NCBI GenBank assembly: GCA_017555585.1 | Contig: JAFZGA010000009.1 | Coordinates: 1-64,000, forward strand | From: Bacteroidaceae bacterium | Lineage (GTDB): Bacteria; Bacteroidota; Bacteroidia; Bacteroidales; Bacteroidaceae | Direction of reading: 5' to 3' | Length of the DNA: 64,000 nucleotides | Shown: piece after piece, positions 13,254-23,209 of the stretch | Layout of the letters: every line of letters begins with the position of its first letter | Position numbering within the stretch: the first letter of the stretch is position 1 | Made by a program: the position numbers and the translations under genes | The notes under the pieces: generated by a model | The model's database searches: none | Told to the model about the DNA's origin: nothing | What the model saw: only the letters and a program-made list of their open reading frames with translations

Positions 13254-15560
13254 TTATTCATAAAGGAAGAACTGTGGGCGGCCATAGAGGCGGAAATCCT
13301 TTATACAGCCATCATTCGCATCCTTCACAAAGATTCGGAATCCCTTAACAGTGCGAATGTTACCCAAATCGACAATAACCTGGTGAGGCATAACCTTTGT
13401 ATTTTCAACTGCTGAATGCCATGCTGTAGCCTCGTCACCGTCAATCATCTTCTCGGCAACGCCATCACCTGCAGCCTCGGTATTGGTATGCACTATATTC
13501 CATTTTCTCTTGCCGATGACATTGCCCCAATCGTCAATAAGCTCTATCTCTGCGATACATGAGTGGATACCGTCGTATGTACTCTGAATATCAATACAGA
13601 GGTGTCGCAAGGTCTTCATGCCGTCAAACATAAACTCCTGCCAGCCGTTCTTCTTCTGCACCCTGCCCTTGAATATTCCATCATATTCATCGAGAACAGG
13701 TACACGATTATACTCACGAGCCACCTTGAACGAGTTCTTGTCGGCACCCAACTTGTTCAATATAGGCTTGTCCAAGCCACATAGCGTGCGTTTGCCTGTC
13801 GACTCCATCTCAAAGACTACAATCTCGTTGTCACCCTCCTTGATCCATGGAGCAGGCAGATACATTGTCTGCTGCGGTCCTATGCCCCAGAACTTACCGA
13901 GTGACTTACCGTTCACCCAAACAGCACCCTTACCCCAGCCTGTCATGTCGATGAAGGTATCGCCAACCTTGTCAATCTTTATCGTACCGCGATAGAAGCC
14001 CGGCAGATTACCCTCGTAACGCATTTTGGGGAACTTGAATTTTGTTACATCGGCACGATGCAACGGAAGTGATGTAATGGTCCAGCCTGTAAGCTCCTTG
14101 CCGTTGAGAGTGACACCCTTGGTTATACCCTTGAGATTGTTCACAAGGTCTTTACCGTAGTTTACACGGCCACCATTCTCAACAAGTATCTCAAGAACCG
14201 AGTTCGGTTCTGTCACTTCAATATTTATGGCATTCTTGCGGAAGCGACGGTCGAGACTGCCTACAACCTTACCGTTCAATACCACCACAGCATAGTCACG
14301 CAGCTCATCAACAAGCAGTTTACCCTTTACAGGAGCAGGAATTACCGTTTCGTAGTGTATATATCCATAATCCTGATTCATATCCTCCATTGTCATAGTC
14401 TTTTCCGACTTCACCCTGTCGCCAAAAGCCACCGACAGCGGTGCCCACTCTGTAAGCTCCACCTCGGCAAATGTCGTTGTGGGGTTATCGGCCGGAACAG
14501 GAGGCAGTGTGACACCGGCAGGAAGGTTCTTCTGTATCACCTCGCGGAATGCGTGGTATTTGGGATAGGCATTGCCATACTCGCCAAGCGGTGCATCATA
14601 GTCATAGCTTGTAGGCTGTGGCTCGTATGATCCGTTGTTGGTGTTTGCGCCATTGGTATAGTGGAAGTTTGTACCGCCATGGAACATATATATGCTCACC
14701 GACACATCATGGCTCAGCATCCAATCGAGCTGTTCGGCAGGTCCTTTGTAATCGACTGCAGAATGAGGCAATCCCCACACATCGAACCATGCAGGATAGA
14801 ACTCCGCCACAAAGTACGGACCACCGGGATAGAAACGGTCGATAGATGTCATGATATCCTCGCCTACAGCACCGTTAACTGTCGGGATAATGCCGGGAAT
14901 ATATCCGTTAGGCATCTGTCCTGAGCCGTCGCATGTCATCAGCGGAACATTGAAACCGGCATTCTTTATCATTTCGGCAACCTTGCCAAGGTATACCTTG
15001 TCGTTGCTGTACGAGCCATACTCGTTCTCCACCTGCACCATTATGATGTTACCGCCATTGGTAACAGTGTGCGGAGCAAGCTCCTTACCCAGAGCATTCA
15101 GATAACGTTCACATGCCTTGAGGAATGAAGGGTTGTCGCTTCGCCATACCATAGATGTATCCTTCTGTAGCCAATAGGGGTAGCCACCAAAATCAAATTC
15201 GGCACACACGTATGGACCAGGACGTAAAAGAACAAAGAGACCCTCTTCCTGAGCAATCTCTACAAAACGGGCTATGTCGGCCTGTCCCTCGAAGTTGAAT
15301 TCACCGGGTTGTGGCTCATGGACAGCCCAAAAGACATATGCCGAAATGGTGTTCAGGCCCATAGCCTTTGCACGCTGCATACGGTCGCGCCAATACTCGA
15401 CAGGAATACGCGGATAATGCATCTCACCGCATATCAACTGTACCTTTTCGCCATCATAAAGGAATTTGCCCTCTTTAATCTCGAATGTATGAGTTTTCTT
15501 GCCACAGCCAGCCAATACAAGAGCTACGGCAAACAAGAGGAAGAAGAGATTTTTTTTCAT
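13254..15560 (-). CDS. Beta-galactosidase, glycoside hydrolase family 35, lipoprotein
   Basis: 768 residues. A signal peptide ends in the lipobox LAGC (Cys19), so the enzyme is anchored in a membrane and probably acts in the periplasm or at the surface. The GH35 barrel begins GEMHYPRIPVEYWRDR. The acid/base is E180 in QVENEYGSY and the nucleophile E253 in VAEFYPAWFD. Jelly-roll domains follow (GWGKGAVWVNGKSLGKFWG and QTMYLPAPW are typical), and the final about 150 residues (MKTLRHLCIDIQS to LYGRPQFF) look like an F5/8-type C carbohydrate-binding domain. The family removes terminal beta-galactose from oligosaccharides or glycoproteins. It is not flanked by SusC/SusD genes. The short 5' leader carries CTGCTG-taatac-CAGCAG. 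Confidence 0.88.
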   Translation of the reverse strand: MKKNLFFLLFAVALVLAGCGKKTHTFEIKEGKFLYDGEKVQLICGEMHYPRIPVEYWRDRMQRAKAMGLNTISAYVFWAVHEPQPGEFNFEGQADIARFVEIAQEEGLFVLLRPGPYVCAEFDFGGYPYWLQKDTSMVWRSDNPSFLKACERYLNALGKELAPHTVTNGGNIIMVQVENEYGSYSNDKVYLGKVAEMIKNAGFNVPLMTCDGSGQMPNGYIPGIIPTVNGAVGEDIMTSIDRFYPGGPYFVAEFYPAWFDVWGLPHSAVDYKGPAEQLDWMLSHDVSVSIYMFHGGTNFHYTNGANTNNGSYEPQPTSYDYDAPLGEYGNAYPKYHAFREVIQKNLPAGVTLPPVPADNPTTTFAEVELTEWAPLSVAFGDRVKSEKTMTMEDMNQDYGYIHYETVIPAPVKGKLLVDELRDYAVVVLNGKVVGSLDRRFRKNAINIEVTEPNSVLEILVENGGRVNYGKDLVNNLKGITKGVTLNGKELTGWTITSLPLHRADVTKFKFPKMRYEGNLPGFYRGTIKIDKVGDTFIDMTGWGKGAVWVNGKSLGKFWGIGPQQTMYLPAPWIKEGDNEIVVFEMESTGKRTLCGLDKPILNKLGADKNSFKVAREYNRVPVLDEYDGIFKGRVQKKNGWQEFMFDGMKTLRHLCIDIQSTYDGIHSCIAEIELIDDWGNVIGKRKWNIVHTNTEAAGDGVAEKMIDGDEATAWHSAVENTKVMPHQVIVDLGNIRTVKGFRIFVKDANDGCIKDFRLYGRPQFFLYE

Positions 15561-15655
15561 TACGGTAGTTATAGTTATCTGGTTAGTTCAATTCCTGCTG
15601 TAATACCAGCAGAACACATGCGACGAAAAATATTCAACACCACAGGAAGCGCCGG

Positions 15656-16357
15656 TTACTCCCTTGCCGTTATGTGGAAGCATGCCTGTTTTACCTCGTG
15701 TTTCACATAGCAACGCCCCTGCTTCTTGAGGTCGCGTAACACCTCGGCAAGCACAGCTTTCAGCTTTGCGTGGTTGGCATCCTTGCCCTCATCGTCGTGC
15801 TTTACGAATCTCTTGTATGAGATATCGACGGTTGTTCCGTAGCAATGCACGGAACGTTGCGAAGCATTGATGTTACGTTTGGACAGGTTCTTGACATCAT
15901 TGTCGGTCCTAAGCACCGATGACACGAGAATGCTGTATGGCGGCATGTGCTTGTTCTTTAGAGAATCCTGAAAAGCCTGGCCTATGTCGTGCAACAGTTC
16001 TACAGCCTCTTTTACAAGGAATGGTGAAGAGTGGGTAAGCTTGTCTACGACATATGGTTCACCAAAACGCAGAGGACCACCTATCATATAGAGTTTCTTT
16101 GAGGCTTCAAGTATCTGATCATTGGAATTAAGAGGGGCAATGCCAATCTTCTGGGCTGCCTTAAGGTGAGTGTCGTTCATGTCGTTGAACTCACGGTTGC
16201 AGTTCCAATATATGATTTTGTTGGGTTTGGTCTTTACCGCATGCATTGCAGGTTCATTGCCTGCAATATCGCCGTCATTGCCCGAACATGACACAGCAGC
16301 ACCGGCAAGAAAGAATAGGGATATAAGTGATATTATTATTGAACGGGTCATTTTCAT
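15656..16357 (-). CDS. DUF5715 family lipoprotein, D,D-carboxypeptidase (M15)-like
   Basis: 233 residues with a lipoprotein signal peptide ending AAVSC (Cys24). The segment SVLRTDNDVKNLSKRNINAS followed by SVHCYGTTVDISY resembles the M15 peptidase pattern, in which H...D and a later His bind zinc. A candidate third ligand is the His in QACFHITARE at the end. M15 enzymes trim peptidoglycan stem peptides, so a periplasmic cell-wall role is plausible. Bacteroidales members are usually annotated only as DUF5715. It follows a divergent start next to a Wzi-like gene and lies 95 bp upstream of the GH35 gene, with which it may be cotranscribed. Confidence 0.65.
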   Translation of the reverse strand: MKMTRSIIISLISLFFLAGAAVSCSGNDGDIAGNEPAMHAVKTKPNKIIYWNCNREFNDMNDTHLKAAQKIGIAPLNSNDQILEASKKLYMIGGPLRFGEPYVVDKLTHSSPFLVKEAVELLHDIGQAFQDSLKNKHMPPYSILVSSVLRTDNDVKNLSKRNINASQRSVHCYGTTVDISYKRFVKHDDEGKDANHAKLKAVLAEVLRDLKKQGRCYVKHEVKQACFHITARE

Positions 16358-16461
16358 ATTTCGGGGACGAATTTATAAAAAAGTCCAAAGAGTTTAAAAT
16401 GTTTGTAAGAAAAATTCGATTTAAGAAGTTGTACTACATCTTATAATTCATACGTTTTTGC

Positions 16462-16469
16462 TAACTTTG
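16462..16469 (+). promoter_or_regulatory. -7 box of the Wzi-like gene
   Basis: TAACTTTG at 16462-16469, followed by CCAACAG, 23 bp before the ATG at 16493. Exact TAnnTTTG match. Confidence 0.6.
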
Positions 16470-16492
16470 CCAACAGTTACAACAAACCGACA

Positions 16493-17977
16493 ATGAAAAG
16501 AATCATATACATAGCACTCCTGTTGCTGACAGCAAGCAACAGCAAAGCACAGACCTTGACCGAGAGACAAGAACTTACCGCTACTGCCGGACAAGGAGAA
16601 TATGCCCCGATGTGGCACATGGCAAACAGGCAAGGATTAGGCAGCGAGAAGAGCTTCATGGCATACGCACGCGTGGGAGCAGGCGGCCGACACCCGTTCA
16701 GCAAAAGCGACATCGCATTGGACTGGGACATTGACCTTGTTGCAGGACTGAACATGGCCTCAACAGTTTTTATACAACAGGCCTACGTTGATTTCAGTTG
16801 GAAAAAGATAAGGCTTTCCATTGGACAGAAGGAGCGTTGGGGAGAGCTGATGAACCACCGTCTTACAACCGGTTCGCTTGTTGAAAGTGGCAATGCACGC
16901 CCTATTCCACAGGTGCGGTTGGACCTTAAGGAATATTGGAGTGTTCCCGGAACAAAAGGGTGGTTCAGCATTAAAGGACACCTTGCATACGGACGTTTCA
17001 CTGACGGAAAATGGCAGAAGAATTTTGTACAACCTTATTCAACTGAGAAATCATATACAATAGGTACTCTTTACCACTCCAAAGAGCTGATGTTGCGCTT
17101 TGGCAACGACAAGAGATTCCCGTTGACTGCCGAAATGGGGTTACACATGGCAACACAATTCGGTGGAACGACATATAACACCAATAACAAACCCGGAAAG
17201 ACAGTATACAGTCCGTCACGTCTGAAAGATTACTTCCTGGCACTAATTCCTTTAAAAGGTGATGAGGCATACGATGCATCGGATCAATTGAATGTCGCCG
17301 GCAATGTTTTGGGCAGTTGGAAAGGTGCAATTACATGGAACGACAAGGATTGGGCATTGAAACTATACTACGACCACGCTTTTAATGACCACTCGCAGAT
17401 GTTCTGGGAGTATGGACTGTGGACAGAACAGCTTGTGGGATTGGATTTGAAACTAAAGAACTTCAAATGGATAAAGGGTGTTGCTATTGAGTATTTCAAC
17501 CTGAAAAACCAAAGCGGACCTATATACCATGACAGTACACAGGCTATCCCCGACCAGATAAGCTGCAGAGACAATAATTACAATCATAGTAAATACAATG
17601 GATGGTTCAATTACGGACAAATGATAGCCACTCCACTATGTAGTGCACCTATATATAACAAGGACAACACCTTGACAAGCTACAACAACCGTGTTGAGGC
17701 ATTCCACGCAGGAATTGAAGGCAGCCTGTTGTCGTGGCTCGATTACCGCGTATTGATGACACACAGCAACAACTGGGGTACATACAACGATCCTTTTCAA
17801 GAGATAATGCATGACACATCGGCACTTATGGAGCTGACATTCAAGCCAAAGATTGCCGGCAATTGGTCAATAACGACATCATTTGCATTCGACCGGGGCG
17901 ACCTTTACGGGAACAACTACGGAGGCCTACTCACAATAAAACGCAGTGGCATATACAAGATAGGAAAGAAAAAATAA
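16493..17977 (+). CDS. Wzi-like capsule assembly outer-membrane protein
   Basis: 494 residues with a signal peptide cut after SKAQ. The rest consists of alternating beta-strands with aromatic ends: WDIDLVAG, AYVDFSWKKIRLSIGQKERWG, WGAITWNDKDWALKLYYDH-like stretches and a C-terminal strand region. It fits the Bacteroidota 'capsule assembly Wzi family' of about 480-500 residues, outer-membrane barrels related to E. coli Wzi, which attaches group 1 capsule to the surface. No capsule biosynthesis genes are near, so a role in surface polysaccharide is inferred only from family. It is divergent from the DUF5715 gene with 135 bp between. Confidence 0.7.
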   Translation: MKRIIYIALLLLTASNSKAQTLTERQELTATAGQGEYAPMWHMANRQGLGSEKSFMAYARVGAGGRHPFSKSDIALDWDIDLVAGLNMASTVFIQQAYVDFSWKKIRLSIGQKERWGELMNHRLTTGSLVESGNARPIPQVRLDLKEYWSVPGTKGWFSIKGHLAYGRFTDGKWQKNFVQPYSTEKSYTIGTLYHSKELMLRFGNDKRFPLTAEMGLHMATQFGGTTYNTNNKPGKTVYSPSRLKDYFLALIPLKGDEAYDASDQLNVAGNVLGSWKGAITWNDKDWALKLYYDHAFNDHSQMFWEYGLWTEQLVGLDLKLKNFKWIKGVAIEYFNLKNQSGPIYHDSTQAIPDQISCRDNNYNHSKYNGWFNYGQMIATPLCSAPIYNKDNTLTSYNNRVEAFHAGIEGSLLSWLDYRVLMTHSNNWGTYNDPFQEIMHDTSALMELTFKPKIAGNWSITTSFAFDRGDLYGNNYGGLLTIKRSGIYKIGKKK

Positions 17978-17980
17978 ATT

Positions 17981-18010
17981 AAAAATTAGAGGCTACGGTC
18001 TCTAATTTTT
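17981..18010 (+). terminator. Terminator of the Wzi-like gene
   Basis: AAAAATTAGAG (17981-17991) and CTCTAATTTTT (18000-18010) form a perfect 11-bp stem with an 8-nt loop, just after the stop and ending in T residues. Confidence 0.75.
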
Positions 18011-18025
18011 AGTTTATTAATACTT

Positions 18026-18041
18026 TGGCATGCTTTTTGCA
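18026..18041 (+). promoter_or_regulatory. Putative sigma-54 (RpoN) promoter of clpC
   Basis: TGGCATGCTTTTTGCA matches the sigma-54 consensus TGGCAyr-N4-TTGCW with GG at -24, GC at -12 and the strict 10-bp gap between them. It lies 117 bp upstream of the clpC start, in a clean intergenic stretch behind a terminator. No standard -7 TAnnTTTG box was found closer to the gene. Sigma-54 promoters need an activator, whose sites I cannot identify. Confidence 0.55.
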
Positions 18042-18157
18042 AGGATTATTATGTAAAAATATTGTTCGCGTAACAGGTTGGGGTTGTATATTCGCAACCA
18101 GAAAAACAACTACGAAGAACAACTAACGGATATTCACTGAATTTAAGGAGAATAATT

Positions 18158-20683
18158 ATGAGCAATGAATTTTCACAAAATATGTCGGAGATACTGTCGT
18201 TGAGCAAGGAAGAGGCAACACGTCTGCGAAGCAACAGCATCAAGCCCGAGCACTTGCTTTTAGGAATCATCAGAAAAGGAAAAGGGTGTGCGCTCGACAT
18301 ACTCAACAGCCTCAAAGTAAACATACAGGAGATTAAGGAGGCACTTGAAACAAGAAGCAACAACGGAGAGACAAGCAGCATGCCATACGATACAAACATC
18401 GAAATGAGCCTAAGCACTGCAAGAATATTGCGCTTCACCACTCTCGAAGCACGCTCTTTCAAGAACGTTGCCGACACAGAGCATATATTGCTTGGCATAT
18501 TGAAGGAGAAGAACAACCTTGCCGCACAGATACTCGAAGAGTACAATGTAACATATCCAAAGGTTTTTGACGCTGTAAAGGAGAAGAAACCTGACATGAA
18601 CGAGAACATCACCGACGGATTCGGATTCACCGACCACGACGATGACGAGGACACTTTGCCGAACAACAACGATGGCAACAGCCAGCGTGCATATGCAGGT
18701 ACACAGCAGACAAAATCACAGAATGACACTCCTGTACTCGACAACTTCGGTGTTGACATGACCAAAGCCGCAAGCGAGGGCAAGCTCGACCCTGTTGTTG
18801 GGCGTGAAAAGGAGATTGAGCGCATATCTCAGATCCTTAGCCGCAGAAAGAAGAATAACCCTATACTCATAGGCGAGCCGGGTGTGGGCAAGTCGGCCAT
18901 TGTAGAAGGACTTGCACAGCGCATTGTGGAACGCAAGACTTCGCGTATACTTTTCAACAAACGCATCATTGCACTTGACATGACAGCCGTTGTTGCAGGA
19001 ACAAAGTACCGCGGACAGTTCGAGGAGCGTCTGCGTGCCATAATCACCGAACTTGAGAACAATCCAAACATCATCATCTTCATCGATGAGATACACACCA
19101 TTGTGGGTGCCGGATCAACACCGGGCTCAATGGACGCAGCCAACATTCTTAAACCGGCACTGGCACGTGGCGAGATACAATGCATTGGTGCGACAACCAT
19201 AGATGAATACCGCAAGACTATAGAAAAGGACGGTGCTCTTGAACGCCGTTTCCAGAAAGTTCTTGTGGAACCAACATCGGCAGAGGATACATACGTCATT
19301 CTGCAGAACATAAAGGATAGATACGAAAACCATCATAATGTCACATACACCGACGAAGCACTGCTTGCGTGTGTCAAATTGACAGACCGATATATCACTG
19401 ACCGCTGTTTCCCCGACAAGGCAATAGATGCTATGGACGAGGTGGGAGCAAGAATGCACATAAGCAACATCACTGTTCCAAAGGAGATTGAGGAACAAGA
19501 GGAGCTCATCGACAAGGTAAACAGCGAGAAGAACAGTGCAGTGAAACGTCAGGACTTTGAGAGTGCTGCCAACCTGCGCGACAAGGAGAAAACGCTGCAA
19601 AGCGAACTTGCCCACATGAAGGAAGAGTGGGAAAAGAGCCTTGTCGATAGCCGACAGACTGCTGATGAGGAAGATGTCGCACGTGTGGTTTCAATGATAT
19701 CGGGCGTACCAATGCAACGTATGCAACAGGACGAATGGACACGCTTGAAAGGCATGAAACAGGAGCTTACAGGCAAGGTAATCGCACAGAATAGTGCCAT
19801 AGAAAAACTGACAAAAGCCATTCAGCGTAGCCGTGTGGGCCTCCAAAACCCCAATAAGCCGATAGGTACATTCATGTTCCTTGGACCTACCGGTGTGGGT
19901 AAAACCCTGCTTGCAAAAGAACTTGCAAAATTCATGTTCGGCAGTGCTGATGCCCTCATTCGCATTGACATGAGCGAGTACATGGAGAAATTCACCGTTT
20001 CGCGACTTGTGGGTGCACCTCCGGGATATGTAGGTTACGAGGAGGGCGGACAGCTCACCGAACGTGTACGACGTCGCCCCTACTCCATTGTCCTGCTTGA
20101 CGAGATAGAAAAGGCACATACCGATGTATTCAACCTGTTATTGCAGGTGATGGACGAAGGCCGTTTGACCGACAGCTACGGACGTACAGTCGATTTCCGC
20201 AATACAGTGATAATAATGACATCGAATGTGGGTACACGTGAGCTGAAGGACTTTGGAACAGGCATAGGATTCGCCAAGGATGAGCGTGCCGGCGACAAGA
20301 AATATTCACGCGATGTAATACAGAAAGCACTCAACAAACGTTTCGCTCCGGAATTCCTGAACCGCGTTGACGAGATAATCAACTTCGACCAGCTGGGCAA
20401 GGAGGCTATAATCGACATTGTGGATATAGAGCTGGGACATATTGTAAAACGCATCACAGAGCTCGGCTACACTATCGAGCTGAACGATGAAGCCAAGAAT
20501 TTCCTCGCAGAGAAAGGATTTGACATACAATATGGAGCACGTCCGCTGAAACGTGCATTGCAGAACTATGTTGAAGATGAGATTTCGGAGCTTCTGCTTG
20601 ACGGTGCACTGCAGGCAGGTGACAAGATTGTTGTCGGTATAGACAGCAATGCCAAAAAACTGAAATTCGAAGTGAAAAGATAA
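18158..20683 (+). CDS. clpC: ClpC-type AAA+ unfoldase (ATP-dependent Clp protease ATP-binding subunit)
   Basis: 841 residues, the usual length. Order: Clp N-terminal repeat domain (about 1-145), AAA module 1 with Walker [10 protein letters not shown] near residue 239 and IIIFIDEIH Walker B, a UVR-type coiled coil (about 440-490, [17 protein letters not shown]), and AAA module 2 with [12 protein letters not shown] near 577. A GIGF loop (TGIGFAKDE) is the kind that docks ClpP. The UVR segment distinguishes ClpC from ClpB, which has a longer M domain. It unfolds substrates for ClpP degradation in the cytoplasm. An acidic, low-complexity linker ([14 protein letters not shown]) joins the N domain to the first AAA module. 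RBS AAGGAG precedes the start. A sigma-54-like promoter lies upstream and the stop is inside the terminator palindrome. Confidence 0.93.
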   Translation: MSNEFSQNMSEILSLSKEEATRLRSNSIKPEHLLLGIIRKGKGCALDILNSLKVNIQEIKEALETRSNNGETSSMPYDTNIEMSLSTARILRFTTLEARSFKNVADTEHILLGILKEKNNLAAQILEEYNVTYPKVFDAVKEKKPDMNENITDGFGFTDHDDDEDTLPNNNDGNSQRAYAGTQQTKSQNDTPVLDNFGVDMTKAASEGKLDPVVGREKEIERISQILSRRKKNNPILIGEPGVGKSAIVEGLAQRIVERKTSRILFNKRIIALDMTAVVAGTKYRGQFEERLRAIITELENNPNIIIFIDEIHTIVGAGSTPGSMDAANILKPALARGEIQCIGATTIDEYRKTIEKDGALERRFQKVLVEPTSAEDTYVILQNIKDRYENHHNVTYTDEALLACVKLTDRYITDRCFPDKAIDAMDEVGARMHISNITVPKEIEEQEELIDKVNSEKNSAVKRQDFESAANLRDKEKTLQSELAHMKEEWEKSLVDSRQTADEEDVARVVSMISGVPMQRMQQDEWTRLKGMKQELTGKVIAQNSAIEKLTKAIQRSRVGLQNPNKPIGTFMFLGPTGVGKTLLAKELAKFMFGSADALIRIDMSEYMEKFTVSRLVGAPPGYVGYEEGGQLTERVRRRPYSIVLLDEIEKAHTDVFNLLLQVMDEGRLTDSYGRTVDFRNTVIIMTSNVGTRELKDFGTGIGFAKDERAGDKKYSRDVIQKALNKRFAPEFLNRVDEIINFDQLGKEAIIDIVDIELGHIVKRITELGYTIELNDEAKNFLAEKGFDIQYGARPLKRALQNYVEDEISELLLDGALQAGDKIVVGIDSNAKKLKFEVKR

Positions 20684-20720
20684 AATCAATGAGCGACCAT
20701 GTGGTCGCTCATTGATTTTA
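20681..20720 (+). terminator. Terminator of clpC (contains its stop codon)
   Basis: 19-bp perfect arms around TG, beginning with the TAA stop codon itself. Core stem GAGCGACCA/TGGTCGCTC; the arms end in GATTTTA. The same core appears in the terminator at 56337-56372. Confidence 0.75.
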
Positions 20721-20721
20721 T

Positions 20722-20891
20722 ACAAGCATAACGACGTAATGTACTTTTGCTTCCGGTGTTCAAGCACAATGGTGTGGATAAAAAGATACAGAACAAGGCT
20801 TGTGAAGTTTTTGATGTGGGGAGTTTAGTAACCCCTAAATGACCTATATCAAAAACAAGCATAACGACGTAATGTACTTTTTAGCCACACC
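20722..20891. repeat. 27-bp direct repeat plus inverted repeat between clpC and htpG
   Basis: ACAAGCATAACGACGTAATG plus TACTTTT occurs at 20722-20748 and again, exactly, at 20855-20881 (period 133). In addition GGTGTGGATAAAAAGATAC (20771-20789) is nearly the reverse complement of GTACTTTTTAGCCACACC (20874-20891). The stretch between holds no gene. This could be the scar of a small element or a regulatory array. Confidence 0.65.
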
Positions 20892-21041
20892 ACATCTGCC
20901 AAAATGTCATATACAGAACAACTGGCATTTTTTTTGTTTTATATAAGATGGGGGGGTATTATACACCTCGGTCGGCAAGCCGACAGCTCCTCTAAAACAA
21001 GGAGCAATAATTACAATACATAAACTTAAAAAACAAACAAT
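20892..21041 (+). promoter_or_regulatory. Upstream region of htpG
   Basis: Non-coding. AAAATGTCA (20901-20909) can pair, with one mismatch, with TGGCATTTT (20923-20931), followed by a T-run. This is a possible terminator or leader hairpin. A run of seven G occurs at about 20949-20956. No TAnnTTTG box is evident, so the htpG promoter remains unidentified. Confidence 0.35.
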
Positions 21042-23090
21042 ATGCAAAAAGGAAACATTGGGGTAACAACCGAAAACATCTTCCCCGTAATCAAGAAATT
21101 CTTGTATAGCGACCACGAGATTTTTCTCCGCGAAATTGTATCCAACGCAATCGATGCTACACAGAAACTGAAAACCCTGTACGAGAAGGGCGAGTTCAAA
21201 GGCGAGCTCGGCACACCAAGAGTAAAGGTGACACTCGGCACAGATACAATTACTGTGAGCGACAACGGTATAGGTCTCACAGCAGAGGAGATAGAAAAGT
21301 ACATCAACCAGATTGCCCTTTCGGGTGCTACTGATTTCCTTGAAAAATACAAGGACAGTGCAAACAACATCATTGGTCACTTCGGTCTTGGTTTCTATTC
21401 GGCATTCATGGTATCAAAGAAGGTCGAGATTGTGACAAGATCGTACCGCGACGGAGCACAGGCTGTAAAATGGAGCTGCGACGGAAGCCCTGAATACACT
21501 CTCGAAGAGGTTGAAAAGAGCGAGCGCGGAACAGACATCATCATGTATATTGATGAGGACAGCAAAGAGTTCCTCAGCGAGAGCCGTATTAGCGGAATCC
21601 TCAACAAATACTGCCGCTTCTTGCCTGTAGAGATTGCTTTCGGAAAAAAGAAGGAGTGGAAAGATGGCAAACAGATTGATACCGAGGAGGACAACATTAT
21701 CAATGACACTACCCCGCTATGGACACGCAAACCAAGCGAATTGAAAGACGAGGACTACAAGGAGTTCTACCGCAAGCTGTACCCGATGAGCGACGAACCG
21801 CTATTCTGGATTCACTTGAACGTGGATTTCCCATTCCACCTCACAGGTATACTCTACTTCCCTAAGGTAAAGAGCAATCTTGAACTACAGAAGAACAAGA
21901 TATTGTTGTTCTGCAACCAGGTATATGTTACAGACGAGGTTGAAGGCATTGTTCCCGACTTCCTCACATTGATGCATGGTGTAATTGACTCACCGGATAT
22001 TCCGTTGAACGTGTCACGTTCATACCTGCAGAGCGACTCAAACGTAAAGAAGATTTCTACATATATTTCAAAGAAGGTTTCTGACCGCTTGCAGCAGATA
22101 TTCAAGAACGACCGCAAGGAGTTCGACGAGAAGTGGAACGACCTGAAGATTTTCATCCACTACGGCATGCTCACAGAGGAGGATTTCTATGACAAGGCAA
22201 GCAAATTCGCCCTGTTGCAGGATACCGACGGCAACAAATACACCTACGAGGAGTACAAGACACTCGTTTCAGCCGAGCAGACCGACAAGGAGGGTAATAT
22301 CATCTATCTTTACTCAAATGACAAGGAGAAGGAGTACAGCTTCATCGACAATGCCAAGAGCAAAGGCTACAACGTACTGTTGATGGACGGACAGCTTGAC
22401 ATAGCTCTTATAAGCTTGCTTGAGCGCAAGTTCGAGAAGACACGTTTCACACGAGTTGACAGCGACACTGTAGAGAACCTAATTGTCAAGGAAGAGCAAA
22501 AGACAAGTACTCTTGCTGAAGCTAAACGCGAAGTACTCACCGGAGTATTCGAGAGCCAGCTTCCAAAGATGGAAAAGAAAGAGTTCTATGTACAGACACA
22601 GGCTATGGGCGAGAACGGTGCACCGGTGATGATTACACAGGCTGAATATATGCGCCGCATGAAGGACATGGCAGCTATCCAACCGGGAATGTCATTCTAT
22701 GGCGACATGCCTGATATGTTCAATGTTTTGCTGAACGAAGAGCACCCACTCATCAAGAGAGTACTCGAAAACGCAGAGCAGGCTTGCTCAAACAAGCTCC
22801 AGCCGATAGACGAGAAGAAAGCGGCACTCGAGGCACGCAGAAAAGAGCTGTACGATGCACGCAACGGCAAGAAAGAGGATGAAGTTTCACAGAGCGAGAA
22901 AGACGAACTGTTCGAAGTTGAGAAAGAGATTACCGCTGCAAAGAGCGAGAAGGAAGGTATCCTTGCCGAATATGCAGCCGGAAACAACACCGTAAAACAG
23001 CTTATCGACATCACCCTGCTGCAGAACAACATGCTCACTGGCGAAGCTTTGAACAACTTTGTAAAACGCAGCATCGAGCTGATGAAATAA
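21042..23090 (+). CDS. htpG: HtpG, Hsp90-family chaperone
   Basis: 682 residues. The N-terminal GHKL ATPase domain shows LREIVSNAIDA (ATP-binding Asn region), SDNGIGLT and IGHFGLGFYSAFMV, the lid motif. The middle domain carries FPFHLTGILYFP and the catalytic-Arg loop VSRSYLQSD. The C-terminal dimerisation domain contains a charged helical insert (EKKAALEARRKELYDARNG), making the protein somewhat longer than E. coli HtpG, as is usual in Bacteroidales. It is an ATP-driven cytoplasmic chaperone. It follows clpC in the same direction, but a strong terminator and 358 bp separate them, so it is probably transcribed on its own. Confidence 0.95.
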   Translation: MQKGNIGVTTENIFPVIKKFLYSDHEIFLREIVSNAIDATQKLKTLYEKGEFKGELGTPRVKVTLGTDTITVSDNGIGLTAEEIEKYINQIALSGATDFLEKYKDSANNIIGHFGLGFYSAFMVSKKVEIVTRSYRDGAQAVKWSCDGSPEYTLEEVEKSERGTDIIMYIDEDSKEFLSESRISGILNKYCRFLPVEIAFGKKKEWKDGKQIDTEEDNIINDTTPLWTRKPSELKDEDYKEFYRKLYPMSDEPLFWIHLNVDFPFHLTGILYFPKVKSNLELQKNKILLFCNQVYVTDEVEGIVPDFLTLMHGVIDSPDIPLNVSRSYLQSDSNVKKISTYISKKVSDRLQQIFKNDRKEFDEKWNDLKIFIHYGMLTEEDFYDKASKFALLQDTDGNKYTYEEYKTLVSAEQTDKEGNIIYLYSNDKEKEYSFIDNAKSKGYNVLLMDGQLDIALISLLERKFEKTRFTRVDSDTVENLIVKEEQKTSTLAEAKREVLTGVFESQLPKMEKKEFYVQTQAMGENGAPVMITQAEYMRRMKDMAAIQPGMSFYGDMPDMFNVLLNEEHPLIKRVLENAEQACSNKLQPIDEKKAALEARRKELYDARNGKKEDEVSQSEKDELFEVEKEITAAKSEKEGILAEYAAGNNTVKQLIDITLLQNNMLTGEALNNFVKRSIELMK

Positions 23091-23105
23091 CAAAATTTGT
23101 TATTC

Positions 23106-23182
23106 GACATCCATTGTAGCGATAAGTCACGCGTAGCAACGAGAAAGTGTTGCCGCGTGGGGCGCGAAAAGCAATGGATGTC
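23106..23182. repeat. Nested hairpin of the dispersed GTCACGCGTAG family
   Basis: An 11-bp perfect outer stem GACATCCATTG (23106-23116) / CAATGGATGTC (23172-23182) encloses GTCACGCGTAG, GCAAC-gagaaagt-GTTGC and CGCGTGGGG. The inner core has the same arrangement as the repeats near 4.9 and 6.1 kb, while stem sequences differ but stay paired. Confidence 0.65.
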
Positions 23183-23209
23183 AAATAAATATCAGAAAAA
23201 TATCAAAAA

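Noticed and set aside
20923..20938. Second possible sigma-54 site, upstream of htpG
   Set aside because: TGGCATTTTTTTTGTT has GT instead of the essential GC at -12 and fits a terminator hairpin better.
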